NCBI GenBank assembly: GCA_008729055.1
Contig: SDUX01000004.1
Coordinates: 6,092,559 to 6,156,558, forward strand
Direction: 5' to 3'
DNA from: Pyropia haitanensis
Taxonomy: Eukaryota; Rhodophyta; Bangiophyceae; Bangiales; Bangiaceae
Length of the DNA stretch: 64,000 bases
Under the pieces are notes generated by a model, which was not told the origin of the DNA, ran no database searches, and worked only from the letters and a program-made list of their open reading frames with translations. The position numbers were made by a program, and so were the translations under genes. Shown in pieces: positions 8,850-17,556 of this stretch; the first letter of the stretch is position 1; each line of letters starts with the position of its first letter.

Positions 8850-10661
8850 TCACCCAAACTGCAGTGCCTGTCGCACGGGCGTGCGGTCCGTGGGCGCGTC
8901 AACGCGAGCGGGGGTTGCCGCAGCGGCAGCGGCGGCGGCAACAGCGGCGGCCCCGCCGCCGTGTCGAGTCGCGGCCGGGGCGGTCAACGCGCCAGCCCCC
9001 CGGGGGGCGGCGGCCGCCGCTGCATTGGCACGCTCGCGCGTCTTGCCCATAGGCGGCGCAGTGGAAGCAATGGGGACGGCAGCGTCAGCCGCTGCCACCG
9101 CGGCCGACGACGGGCGTGCCCATGTGGGAGACCAAAAGGCCGCTGCCGCCGCCGCGTCTGTGCCCAACAGGTGGGCAATGCGGGCGGGGGAGTCGCCCGC
9201 CACGGCGGTGATGGGAATGGAGTGGAGGGGAGCTGCCGCCCTCGTGGGGCTGGCCTCCTTGCCATAGGGGGGGAAGACTGGAGGGGCGGCAGCCGCGGCA
9301 GGGGCGCCGCTGGCCGTCACCGGTGGGGATGGGGTCTCCCCGCCCACCGCCCGCGGGGGCGACGCCAGCCGGCGGCGCCGCCCGCCTCGCGGCCTCCCGG
9401 GCGTGTCCGCCGCCGCCGACCGGCGGCGACGGGTACGTCGGCCACCGGAGCCTCCACCGCCCCCACCGCCCGCACCGCCCGCACCACCTCCACTGTCCGC
9501 GCATCTAGCCGGCGGGCACGCGCCACCAGCTACCGACGGTGGCGTTGGCGGAGGCACCACCGCCGAAACAGCGCCGGAGGTCGCTTGCCGAGCGGGCGGC
9601 GGCGGCGCGGCAACCGCCGCCGCCGCAGCTGCTGCCGCCACAGCTGCTGCCGCTGCCGTGGAAGACCGCGCTGGTGCCGCGCCGGCGAGGCGAAGCGCCC
9701 GCCCCAGCCGGGCACGAAACAGGCGACCGCCGCCGCCGCTTGGCGGCGCGCCATACAGCGGTGGGGGAGGCGGCCGGCGGGGTGTAACTGGCGCGACAGC
9801 GGCGGCCCCGGCAGGGGCTGAGGCGGCGGCTGCCGCAGCGGCGGCGGCGGCACCCTGCCCCACCCTGCGCCCTCTTCTCCCCTCCTCCCCATTGCTCTCC
9901 CCTGCCCCATCACGCGACAGGCCGAGGCGGGAGCGGAAGAGCCCGAGCGGGGTGGGCGCGCCGGCCAACACCAGGCGGGCGGCCACCACCGCCGCCCCCG
10001 GCCGCACGGCTGCCAGGGGTGGCGGCAGTGGCGAAACCGGGGCCGCAGCGGCGGGGCCGCGGCGAGGCACACCACCGCCCTCCGCCTTGCCCCAGCCGCC
10101 CTCCCCAGCGCGAGCCCCTCCCCAAACACCCTGCGTGGCCACGTCCCCTCCCCCCACCGCCAAAAGGACTGGCGCGGCGGTCAACGCCGCCACCGTAGCG
10201 CCGTCGAGGGCGGTGAGGGCCACGTCACGGGGCACGCCCCCCCCGACGACCGCCGCGCCCGTGACGGACGAGCTGGCAGCGGCGGCCAGCGCCCCCTCCA
10301 GCGCCGCCGCGGACCCGCCCATCAGCGCCGCCGTGGCGGCGGGCGCGGTGGCCACCAGCGGCGTGACAGTCGTGCCGTCGGTGACCTCGAGGTGCAGCAC
10401 ATAGGCGCCCGCGGGGGGAGGGAGCTGGGGGAGTGTCGCGCCGCATTGGACACGTGCCGAGCCACCGCGGGGAGGGGGGGGGGGGCGGACGGGCGGCGGG
10501 GCCGCCAGCCGCCGGCATCTTGGGCACCGGCTCAGGGACGGGAGGTGGGTGGCATGGCAGTGGGCGCAGATGGTGTGGTACACGACGCCGTCGAGGGAGA
10601 CGATGATGAGGGGGGGAAGCCATACCCCGCCGGGGAGGGGGGGAGGGGGAGGGGGGGGCAT
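8850..10661 (-). CDS. Putative zinc-ribbon OB-fold protein (RPA C-terminal/DDIAS-like), 5' exon unresolved
   Basis: The N-terminal part reads VSLDGVVYHTICAHCHATH then RCPRC, giving four cysteines near residues 32, 35, 46 and 49, followed by YVLHLEVTDGTTVTPLVATA. This is the layout of a zinc ribbon inserted in an OB fold, as in the C-terminal DNA-binding domain of RPA70 and in DDIAS/Noxin, suggesting single-stranded DNA binding (inference). The remaining ~400 residues are Ala/Pro/Gly-rich and not recognised. Just upstream, near 10669 on the minus strand, CTTCCACAG/GAACTG looks like a splice acceptor, so a first exon probably lies further up; the frame stays open to 10976, where MANTEQTMLMWVPPNGV is a possible N-terminus. 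The start given is only the first ATG in the domain exon. Confidence 0.45.
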   Translation of the reverse strand: MPPPPPPPLPGGVWLPPLIIVSLDGVVYHTICAHCHATHLPSLSRCPRCRRLAAPPPVRPPPPPRGGSARVQCGATLPQLPPPAGAYVLHLEVTDGTTVTPLVATAPAATAALMGGSAAALEGALAAAASSSVTGAAVVGGGVPRDVALTALDGATVAALTAAPVLLAVGGGDVATQGVWGGARAGEGGWGKAEGGGVPRRGPAAAAPVSPLPPPLAAVRPGAAVVAARLVLAGAPTPLGLFRSRLGLSRDGAGESNGEEGRRGRRVGQGAAAAAAAAAASAPAGAAAVAPVTPRRPPPPPLYGAPPSGGGGRLFRARLGRALRLAGAAPARSSTAAAAAVAAAAAAAAVAAPPPPARQATSGAVSAVVPPPTPPSVAGGACPPARCADSGGGAGGAGGGGGGGSGGRRTRRRRSAAADTPGRPRGGRRRRLASPPRAVGGETPSPPVTASGAPAAAAAPPVFPPYGKEASPTRAAAPLHSIPITAVAGDSPARIAHLLGTDAAAAAAFWSPTWARPSSAAVAAADAAVPIASTAPPMGKTRERANAAAAAAPRGAGALTAPAATRHGGGAAAVAAAAAAAATPARVDAPTDRTPVRQALQFG

Positions 10662-11266
10662 GGAGCGCAGTTCCTGTGGAAGGGAGGTGGAGCGAGATGA
10701 GAGGGCTGGGGGAGGAGAGGCTTGAGGAACGGGGAGAGGGAACGGGGTGGGGGGGGGCGGAGGTGACTGTGGGGCAGCGACGACGGCAGTGGCGCGACGG
10801 AAACGCGGACGCGGCCGTTGCGAGCATGGCGCAGGGCCCTGGGTCGGGTGACGCGACGGATGCATCCGCCATTCGTGTTGGCAATTTAAAAGCAGTACAG
10901 CGATGACCCCGTTCGGTGGCACCCACATGAGCATCGTCTGCTCGGTGTTTGCCATGGGACATGGTTCGAGGCTCACGAAGAGTCACCGCGTGACGGCTGG
11001 GCTTGGTCACTCCTTCGCCAACGCCGCGCGCTCCCTGGTGGTCTCCTCTGCTGGTCTGGTCTGTCGGCCTCTAGTCTCTTGCATCGTACGATACAATGCC
11101 GCTCCTGCCCCACCCCCCGCCCTCCCCATTCCCCCCTGGGTGCGCCGTCAATCCACCGAGTGACACAGGCGTCGGCCGGTGAGGCTGGGGTGGCGCAGAG
11201 CGGCGCGGCCATGTCCCTCCCGCCGCCGCGTTCCCCACGCGCGCCCCCCCTGCTCGCGGCCGCCGC
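10662..11266. other. Intergenic / possible 5' exon and GT92 3' flank
   Basis: 10662-11010 may hold the first exon, intron and promoter of the OB-fold gene. 11011-11266 is the 3' flank of the glycosyltransferase gene. No other gene recognised. Confidence 0.35.
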
Positions 11267-13498
11267 TCACCGTGGCACGATGCTCGGCGCGTCCACCCAG
11301 TCGGTCAGCTGGCCGGCGTCCTCGGCTGCCGCCACCACCACTGGCGGCCGCCACGGCCGCCGCAGCACCGCCCGCCACGCGTCGCGCATTTCCATCCAAG
11401 GGATCTGGCCGTCGAGGGAGATGTGCGCCGCGCGGCGGTCAGCGAGCGCCGGATCGTCGGGGTTGGTCACTACCCGGCGGCCGCCATTGTAGTCGGTCAC
11501 CTCCTCCGAGGAGCGGCCGGCATCCCGCTTGTGCACCTCCTCCTCCCAGCTGCGGAAGCCGTAGTGGACCATGACCAGGGGGGCGAGCGGCACCTCGGCG
11601 CCGTCGGCCGGGGCGGCGGCTGCGGCGGCGGCTGCGTCAGCAGCAGCGGGGGGGGACGTCGCGTTGGTGGCGGTGGGCGGCTGGGTGGCGTTCGTGGCGG
11701 CGGCTGCGTGCGGTGACGGCTGCGGCAGCACCGCACCGGGCACCAGCGTCATCCGTGCCCGCGGGTCACGCAGGCTCACCGTGTGGACCTGCGTGAGCGG
11801 AAAGGTGTTGGCGGTGAGGGCGATGGGCTTCCACGGCGCGTTTGCCTCGACGCGGTACGTGTACACCTCGGGGTAGGGGCGGTGGGGATCCTTAACGCGC
11901 CCGGCTGAGCCCATCCGCACGGACGGCACCTTGAAGGCGGTGGCGCCGGTGGACGCGTTCAGGGCGGCGAGCGCGCGCAGCAGTGGCGGCAGCGGAGGCT
12001 CCTCCGCGCCGCCCCCACCACCACCACCACCACCGCGGCGATGGCGTCGGCTTGACGGCGGTGGTGGTGGCGGTCGCGGCGGCAGCGCCGCCTCCCGCAC
12101 CAACATCCACTCGTCGACGTCAAAGAGGAGCACCCACCGGCAGCGCCCGCGGGCGGCGGCGAGGAAGTGGTGGCCCGCCGTCAGCTGCGACCGCCGCCAC
12201 GGCCAGTGGACCACCTCAATCGCGTTGCTGACGGGGGACGCTGCAACCGCCGCCACCACGGCCGTGCTGTTGGCTACGTTGGAGTAGAGGAACAGGCGGT
12301 CCACCCCGAGGCGGGCGTGGTAGTCCATCCACGCGACCGCCGTGGCGGGCTCGTATAAGGACTGCATCATGGCGCAGACGCGGTGGACGCCCGTCGCAAG
12401 GGGATTGACCGCGGAGTTGGGTGGGGGAGTGAGGGGGGCGCCGCCGCCGCGGACCCGATCGCGTACGTTGTCGCCGTCGTGGCCGTCGTCACGGGTGCCG
12501 GGGCCGGGCTCGGCGACCGCTGCAGCTGCGGCGGCGGCAGTGGCGGCGGCGGCGGCGGCGGGAGGGTCGGGGTTCAGTGTCTCCCCCCACCGGACGGACG
12601 TGGTGACGGCGAAGCCGCGGGTGACCCCCCCTCCCGCCAGCGGGATGCGCTCCTTGCGGGTCACCCCCCGCCGCAACATCTCCTCGAGTGCCGTCCAGTT
12701 GCCCCGCCGCAGCGGTTCGTCCTCGTCGACGAGAACGGTCAGGGGGTCCCCCCGGCGGAGGCGGGCCGTGACGGCGGCGTCGACCACGCACACCCACACC
12801 GCCTGGTATTGGCGGGAGAGGGGCACCGCGACGTTGCCGATCACGCAGTGGGTCACGCGGAGGTGAATGGGCGACGCCTTGTACTTGCGGAAGCTGCTCT
12901 GCACGTAGAGGGCGATTGCCGTCTCGGATGGGGGGCGGCTCGGGGGCGAGGGGACGCTCCGATTCGTGGTGGCGGCGGAGGGAGGGGAGGAGGGAAGGCG
13001 AGGAAGCGCCAGTGCCGCTATCGTCCGGGGGACATCAAACGGCTCGTCAGCGGGGGGGGCGGCGTCCAGCGGCAACCGGAACGACGCGGCCAATGGCGGG
13101 GGCGGCGGGAGGGCGGCGGCCCCCCCTTCGTCGCTGCCGTCGCCACCCCCTCCACCCCCGCCCTCGTCGCCATCCTCATCGATAGATGCGCCGCTGCCAT
13201 CAGCGGCCGCACCGCCCACCGGCGTCGACGTTGCCGCCGCCGTTACCGACCCCGACGGCGGCGACGGCGGCGCGGCCGCGGCGACCGGCCACGAGAGGGC
13301 TGAACGGAATGCGCGCTCTCCCCACACGGCCGGGACGGCAAGGGGGAAAGCGCGGCTGGCGGCTACGGAGGTGACCAGACACGCGGCCGTCACAGCCCCC
13401 ACCCACACTGCGATGCGACGGGCGCGCGCCGCGGGCGGGGCCGCGGCCTTGGCGCCTGCGGTGGGGAGCGCCACCGCGGTCGGGAGTTGGTCATGCAT
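11267..13498 (-). CDS. Glycosyltransferase family 92 (DUF23), type II membrane protein
   Basis: Single-exon gene of 743 residues. A short basic N-terminus (ARARR) precedes one transmembrane anchor (IAVWVGAVTAACLVTSVAAS, about residues 24-43), then a disordered Gly/Asp/Ser stem, then the catalytic domain facing the Golgi/ER lumen. GT92 features seen: THCVIGNVAVPLSRQYQAVW, CAMMQSLYEPATAVAWMDYHARLGVDRLFLYSN (quoted here as a landmark, in two pieces: CAMMQSLYEPATAVAWMDYH and ARLGVDRLFLYSN), the metal-binding DxD in WVLLFDVDEWM (about residue 460), and VHYGFRSWEEEVHKR near the end. The family transfers galactose or similar sugars to glycans. Low-complexity inserts split the domain. The ATG at 13498 directly precedes the anchor. 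Confidence 0.85.
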   Translation of the reverse strand: MHDQLPTAVALPTAGAKAAAPPAARARRIAVWVGAVTAACLVTSVAASRAFPLAVPAVWGERAFRSALSWPVAAAAPPSPPSGSVTAAATSTPVGGAAADGSGASIDEDGDEGGGGGGGDGSDEGGAAALPPPPPLAASFRLPLDAAPPADEPFDVPRTIAALALPRLPSSPPSAATTNRSVPSPPSRPPSETAIALYVQSSFRKYKASPIHLRVTHCVIGNVAVPLSRQYQAVWVCVVDAAVTARLRRGDPLTVLVDEDEPLRRGNWTALEEMLRRGVTRKERIPLAGGGVTRGFAVTTSVRWGETLNPDPPAAAAAATAAAAAAAVAEPGPGTRDDGHDGDNVRDRVRGGGAPLTPPPNSAVNPLATGVHRVCAMMQSLYEPATAVAWMDYHARLGVDRLFLYSNVANSTAVVAAVAASPVSNAIEVVHWPWRRSQLTAGHHFLAAARGRCRWVLLFDVDEWMLVREAALPPRPPPPPPSSRRHRRGGGGGGGGGAEEPPLPPLLRALAALNASTGATAFKVPSVRMGSAGRVKDPHRPYPEVYTYRVEANAPWKPIALTANTFPLTQVHTVSLRDPRARMTLVPGAVLPQPSPHAAAATNATQPPTATNATSPPAAADAAAAAAAAPADGAEVPLAPLVMVHYGFRSWEEEVHKRDAGRSSEEVTDYNGGRRVVTNPDDPALADRRAAHISLDGQIPWMEMRDAWRAVLRRPWRPPVVVAAAEDAGQLTDWVDAPSIVPR

Positions 13499-14486
13499 GG
13501 TGGCCTCGGCCCGCGGGTGAGTCGGGAGTAGGGGGGGGGAGGTACCAGGAAAGGGGGGTAAGAAGATATAGGCTGCCGCACGTGGGTACGTGTCGAGAGG
13601 TGGGACGAAGCGTGCCGGTACGCTCGTGCCGGTGTTGTACCACACTGGCGGCGGGCAGTGGGGTGGGACTCCCGGGCCGGTGTTCACCCGTGTGATAGGG
13701 AGGTTTGCTGATGGTGTGGGCAACGTACTCGGCGAATGGGGTTGTGGCTGCTTTTTCGTATGACCCTCGTGGTCAGAGTGGGAAAAACGGGGGGGAGGGT
13801 CAGAACGGCCGCCCTCCTCCACGGAGTCCCTTTATGGACCCCATTGAGCGGGGGTCCCTCTCGCCGACCACTGCACGAAGCTGTCAACCACAGCGGGCGA
13901 TGGTGTGGCGCGCACATGTGCCCCCCCAAAAGCTGGTTGCATCAGCCCGCTCGGACGGGACTCATTATGCGCTGGCAGGGAAGGCGCGGGCACCGGGAGC
14001 GCCAGTGTGGGAGGAGAGAAAGCGCGGCCACCTTCCGGCTTCCCCCTCGTCCCGCAGCGGCACCCCCCCCAGGAGAGCGTACGTGGGTTGCGCGACCGGT
14101 CCACAGGGGTCGCGCAGGGCAGGATGCGCCTCGCTGCACGCAGCGGCAGCGCCGGCCGCCCAAAGGGCGCGCCACGCAAGTCTGTCAGGGAAGGCGGTCT
14201 GGTAGGCCAGCCGTCGGTGGCGGCCGCGACGACGCGGCGCGCAGCCTCGTCGATGACCGATGGCGAATCGGGAGAGGAAACGGAGCCGATGGGGGGGAGC
14301 GACTGAGCGTGAACGCGTCGGATGCGCCACCGGCTGGCGCCAGCGACACAGCCTACGTAGCAGTCCTTGCTGAGACGGGCCGGGGTCCACAGTGCGTTCA
14401 AGAGGGGTGACCACGCGTGGCCAGGACGGCCAGCGGATGGCAGTCGCCCGCCCCACGCTACGTAAGGGGCCACCGACGGGTGCACC
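13499..14486. other. Upstream flank of GT92 gene and left flank of the retrotransposon
   Basis: 13499-13830 is the GT92 leader/promoter zone. 13832-14491 is open on the minus strand for 220 codons and is continuous in frame with 21372-21788 once the retrotransposon is removed (see separate entry). No family recognised. Confidence 0.4.
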
Positions 14487-14491
14487 GTGGC
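13832..14491 (-). pseudogene. Unrecognised open frame interrupted by the retrotransposon (3' part)
   Basis: The minus frame is stop-free from the target site to 13832. Across the target duplication it joins, in the same reading frame, to the stop-free minus frame 21788-21372, so before the insertion an open frame of about 359 codons existed. The translation (VAPYVAWGGRLPSAGRPGHA...) matches no family I can name. In GC-rich DNA long open frames arise by chance, so coding status is uncertain; it may be host sequence or part of an older element. Confidence 0.25.
14487..14491. repeat. Target site duplication, left copy (GTGGC)
   Basis: Five bases GTGGC immediately before the 5' LTR, repeated exactly after the 3' LTR at 21367-21371. 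A 5-bp duplication is usual for copia-type integrases. Confidence 0.95.
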
Positions 14492-15082
14492 TGTGATTAC
14501 GCCGCTGCGGGGGGGGCGTGCGCTGCCCCGCACCCTCGTGCCGCGCGGCGAGGCGAGACTCGGACCCAGCCATGTGACCGATGATTGGGCGCTGGACCGG
14601 ATCCTGCCAAGATTGTGGGGGACACGCGTTTGCGTTTGGTCAGACCTCGGCGGGGTGTGACCGAACATCAATGATGTTTGGTCAAACCCCCGGTGATGGC
14701 TGACAGATTGGGTCGGGCCGATTGGCTCGATTATGTGTTTCGCCAGGCCGTGATTGGCCGGTTTGTGCATTGTTTTGCTTGAGTGGAAGGGGGTGATTCG
14801 CGGGTGTTGTCCACAATAGGTGGGCTGATGGCCGTGTGGAGAGGGGGGGCTAGACTTGCGTCTGTGGGCGTGTCGGGGGCGCTCACCGCCGCGTGCGGCG
14901 GACCTGCCGCCGCGTGCGGGGCGGGGTATAAGAGCACCCGGCCGCGCACCTGAGTGCCGGGCGCCCTCGGCCCGGCAGACTAGACATTGGAACTCGCCAC
15001 CCCGCGTTGGGGTGTCGGGTCGCCGGTGTCTGGCCTCGTGGGGTACACTGCGTTTTTCTCCACATCCTCGCCGATACTCACA
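14492..15082 (+). repeat. 5' LTR
   Basis: 591 bp, begins TGTGATTACG and ends GATACTCACA. It contains an apparent TATA box at 14927-14932 and a GC-rich CCGCGTGCGG repeat just upstream of it. It matches 20776-21366 base for base as far as read. Confidence 0.95.
14927..14932 (+). promoter_or_regulatory. TATA box of LTR promoter
   Basis: TATAAG inside GCGGGGTATAAGAGCACC, the only good TATA box in the LTR; transcription would start about 25-35 bp downstream. The same site occurs in the 3' LTR at 21211-21216. Confidence 0.6.
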
Positions 15083-15529
15083 ATCGCGATTTCCGTGCCG
15101 GCGAGCAGGACGCGCGTTGCACCGCCGGGCGCGCCGGGTGTGCTGGGGTTGCCCGTGCGTGCGTGCATTGCGAGACACCGCGTTGCCCCTGTGCGGACGC
15201 TTTCCGATTACCCTGCCCCTCCCCCGTAACGGGTCTTGACTCCCCCACGACGTGGGGGTTCCTTTCCTTGGGGGAGGCTTGGTCACGTTGATCTGGCGCG
15301 TGGCTCGTCCTCTTTCGGGGAAGGCATTGCCGCTGAAACCTGGAGTCGGGTCGCCCGTGTCGAGGCCAGTGACGGAGGTGTGCGTGTGGCGACCCGGGAG
15401 AGCGACGAGGCAGATTTCCCTTGCACTAGCGGACGGGCACACTGGTACCACACGTGCGCGTCTCGGTGTGTAGCTCCGTGCGGGCCAACGCGAGTGCCGC
15501 GGCGTGCGCGTACGTGCTCGTGTACTTGC

Positions 15530-15634
15530 GGGAGCTGGACCTTGGTGTGCGGGGGGAGCTGGACCTTGGTGTGCGGGGGGAGCTGGACCTCGGCGTGCGG
15601 GGGGGAGCTGGACCTCGGTGTGCGTGGGGGGACA
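15530..15634 (+). repeat. Tandem ~24-bp repeats in retrotransposon leader
   Basis: Four copies of a unit like GGAGCTGGACCTTGGTGTGC plus a G tract, the last two carrying CTCGG in place of CTTGG. It lies in the untranslated leader before gag. Confidence 0.8.
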
Positions 15635-15708
15635 CTCGATTGCTTGTGTCAATTGGGGGGTGGGCCGGTTCGCGTGGCCCTCGCGCCCTGGATCAACACA
15701 AGAAGGCA

Positions 15709-15785
15709 CAAGGTCAAGGTCAAGCCCAAGATCAAGGTGGTGGTCAAGGTCAAGCCCAAGACCAAGGTGGTGGTCAAGGTCAAGC
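15709..15785 (+). repeat. Tandem 36-bp repeat before gag start
   Basis: Two near-identical 36-bp units built on GGTCAAGGTCAAGCCCAAG and ATCAAGGTGGTG, ending 35 bp before the gag ATG. The plus frame through it encodes alternating Lys-Val, but no in-frame ATG leads into gag. Confidence 0.75.
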
Positions 15786-15819
15786 ACGACTTTGAGAGGA
15801 CCCTGTTGCGCTTGTCGCC

Positions 15820-17556
15820 ATGTCAACCGAAAGTAACCCCCCTCCGGCTTTTATGCCTCGCGCAATCATGGCGCAAATGTCCGAGATGCAGCAGGGGCTG
15901 ATCATGGCCGTGCGTGCACTGACTGCGGACGCAGAAGAGGACCAAGTCACCGGAGAAGAGTTGCGGGCGCAACTGGCGGACCTGTACCCGCCCACGGTCC
16001 TCTTGGGCCCTGACATGATGCGCCAACCTTTCATCCATCAGCAGCTGCTAGCCTGGCTTCGCACCCACGAAGTCTACCTCGGGGGGACTGAAGACATGCG
16101 GAGCGTCAAGCGGCTCGCTGCTACGCTGTATCCGGCTGGTGGGGACAAGGTGGCGGCACAGCAGATATTGGCCAACATTGACAACTGCAACGAGAGCCTG
16201 TGCCGGTACGCCACCGCGCCGGGGGCGTATGGTCGGACTGCCGGCCCAGAGGGGTTTGTGTCCACTCCTCCCTCTGGGGCTCGCTCTGCTGCTCTTGCCG
16301 ACGCTTCGGCAGCAAGTGACGACCGCGACGACGTCCCGCCGCCCAACCTGGGGACCCAAGACGCCCGGTCGGGACTGCCACCGCTCGCGTCGTTTGGGCG
16401 CCCAGCGAACCAGGGGAACGTCGCGGGCGGTCGACCCCAGATTGACCTAGGGCCGACGCACTCGGGGCATGGGGCGGACTCTATGGATGCGACGGACAAC
16501 ACCTTGGCGCACCGCATCTCGCTACGCTTTAAGGACAGCAGCTCCAAGTTCTCTGGTGACCCCAACGAGTGCCTCGACGATTTCGTGGCCGATTATGAGC
16601 TGGTGTGCCGCGACTACGGGCTGTCACGCATGCAGATGCTGCGTTACTTCTACAACCTCCTTAGTGGCGACGCGAAGCGATTCTACCTAAACGAGCTCGT
16701 CCATGTCGTTGACACCTACGATTCGATGGTCATGCGCCTCCGAAACGAGTACCACTCCGACGTGCGCCAGAGCCAGGCGCGCAACAAGCTGGCGTCCTTG
16801 CGCATGAAGGCGTTTGAGTCCAAGGGAATGTCGGTCGAGGCGGCGTTGACGTCGACGTACCAGGCGGTCCTAACGGGCTCAAAGCTTCTCCCACCGTCGC
16901 ACTCCGGTGAGGTGTTTCGAGTTGAATATCTTCGAGATGCGGTGGTTGGCTACGATTGGGCCACGGAGCCGTTGAGCCGTGTATCCACTCACAAGCTCGG
17001 GTTCCAGAAGCTGTATGGAGAGCTGCAGGCCGCCCTCTTCCAGCACCAGGAGGCCAAGCGTGCTCGGATCCAGGACGCCGCGTCGGGCGTCGCCACCAAG
17101 ATGGACGACGACAACGAGGTCAGCACGTTTTATCAAGGCCAAGGCCGGTATGAGCGCAAGCATGTGGGAGTTGGGAACCGTGCTGTGCAGCAGTCGACGG
17201 GGCGATTTAACCCCCTCTCAATTATGGGGTGTTTCAATTGTGACAACCCCAAGCACACCATCAACGACTGCCCGCTGCCGCGGGACGTCGCGCGAGCTGC
17301 CCTTAAGCGCCTCGAGTACCTGTCCAAGCGCAAGGCGGGGCGGGGCGCAACTGCTCAAGTACTGTTTGAGCTATGCACGCAGATTAACGAGACTGCTGCC
17401 ACGGTAGCAGAGGCGGTCAACTCGGAGGAGGATGCCCCCAAACCACCGGAAGATCTCGAGCCCGACACACTCTTTGCTGCTCTGGTGAGTGGGTCTGCTA
17501 CTGTCGACGCGGAAGAAGGCGACAATGATGGGCAGGTTTTTGCTCAGAGGGATTGA
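15820..17556 (+). CDS. gag: Retrotransposon Gag
   Basis: 578 residues. The structural protein forms the virus-like particle and binds element RNA. The middle (about residues 230-400) is the conserved Gag helical region (FKDSSSKFSGDPNECLDDF, RMQMLRYFYNLLSGDAKRFY). A single CCHC zinc knuckle, CFNCDNPKHTINDC, lies near residues 470-483 and fits C-x2-C-x4-H-x4-C. The start is the first ATG after the leader repeats. The gag stop (TGA at 17554-17556) overlaps the pol frame by 28 nt, so Pol is probably made by ribosomal frameshifting. Confidence 0.92.
   Translation: MSTESNPPPAFMPRAIMAQMSEMQQGLIMAVRALTADAEEDQVTGEELRAQLADLYPPTVLLGPDMMRQPFIHQQLLAWLRTHEVYLGGTEDMRSVKRLAATLYPAGGDKVAAQQILANIDNCNESLCRYATAPGAYGRTAGPEGFVSTPPSGARSAALADASAASDDRDDVPPPNLGTQDARSGLPPLASFGRPANQGNVAGGRPQIDLGPTHSGHGADSMDATDNTLAHRISLRFKDSSSKFSGDPNECLDDFVADYELVCRDYGLSRMQMLRYFYNLLSGDAKRFYLNELVHVVDTYDSMVMRLRNEYHSDVRQSQARNKLASLRMKAFESKGMSVEAALTSTYQAVLTGSKLLPPSHSGEVFRVEYLRDAVVGYDWATEPLSRVSTHKLGFQKLYGELQAALFQHQEAKRARIQDAASGVATKMDDDNEVSTFYQGQGRYERKHVGVGNRAVQQSTGRFNPLSIMGCFNCDNPKHTINDCPLPRDVARAALKRLEYLSKRKAGRGATAQVLFELCTQINETAATVAEAVNSEEDAPKPPEDLEPDTLFAALVSGSATVDAEEGDNDGQVFAQRD

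Noticed and set aside
10955..10985. tRNA T-loop-like GGTTCGAGGCTC
   Set aside because: No acceptor, D or anticodon arm can be built around it.
11079..13303. Plus-strand open frames across the GT92 gene
   Set aside because: They are the antisense of a gene with clear catalytic motifs and a membrane anchor on the minus strand.
15083..15110. Search for a tRNA primer binding site after the 5' LTR
   Set aside because: No TGG-starting match to a tRNA 3' end is visible; an internal tRNA primer could not be tested by eye.
13832..15826. Minus-strand 664-codon frame spanning the 5' LTR
   Set aside because: It is a chance fusion of flanking sequence with the antisense of the LTR and gag leader.
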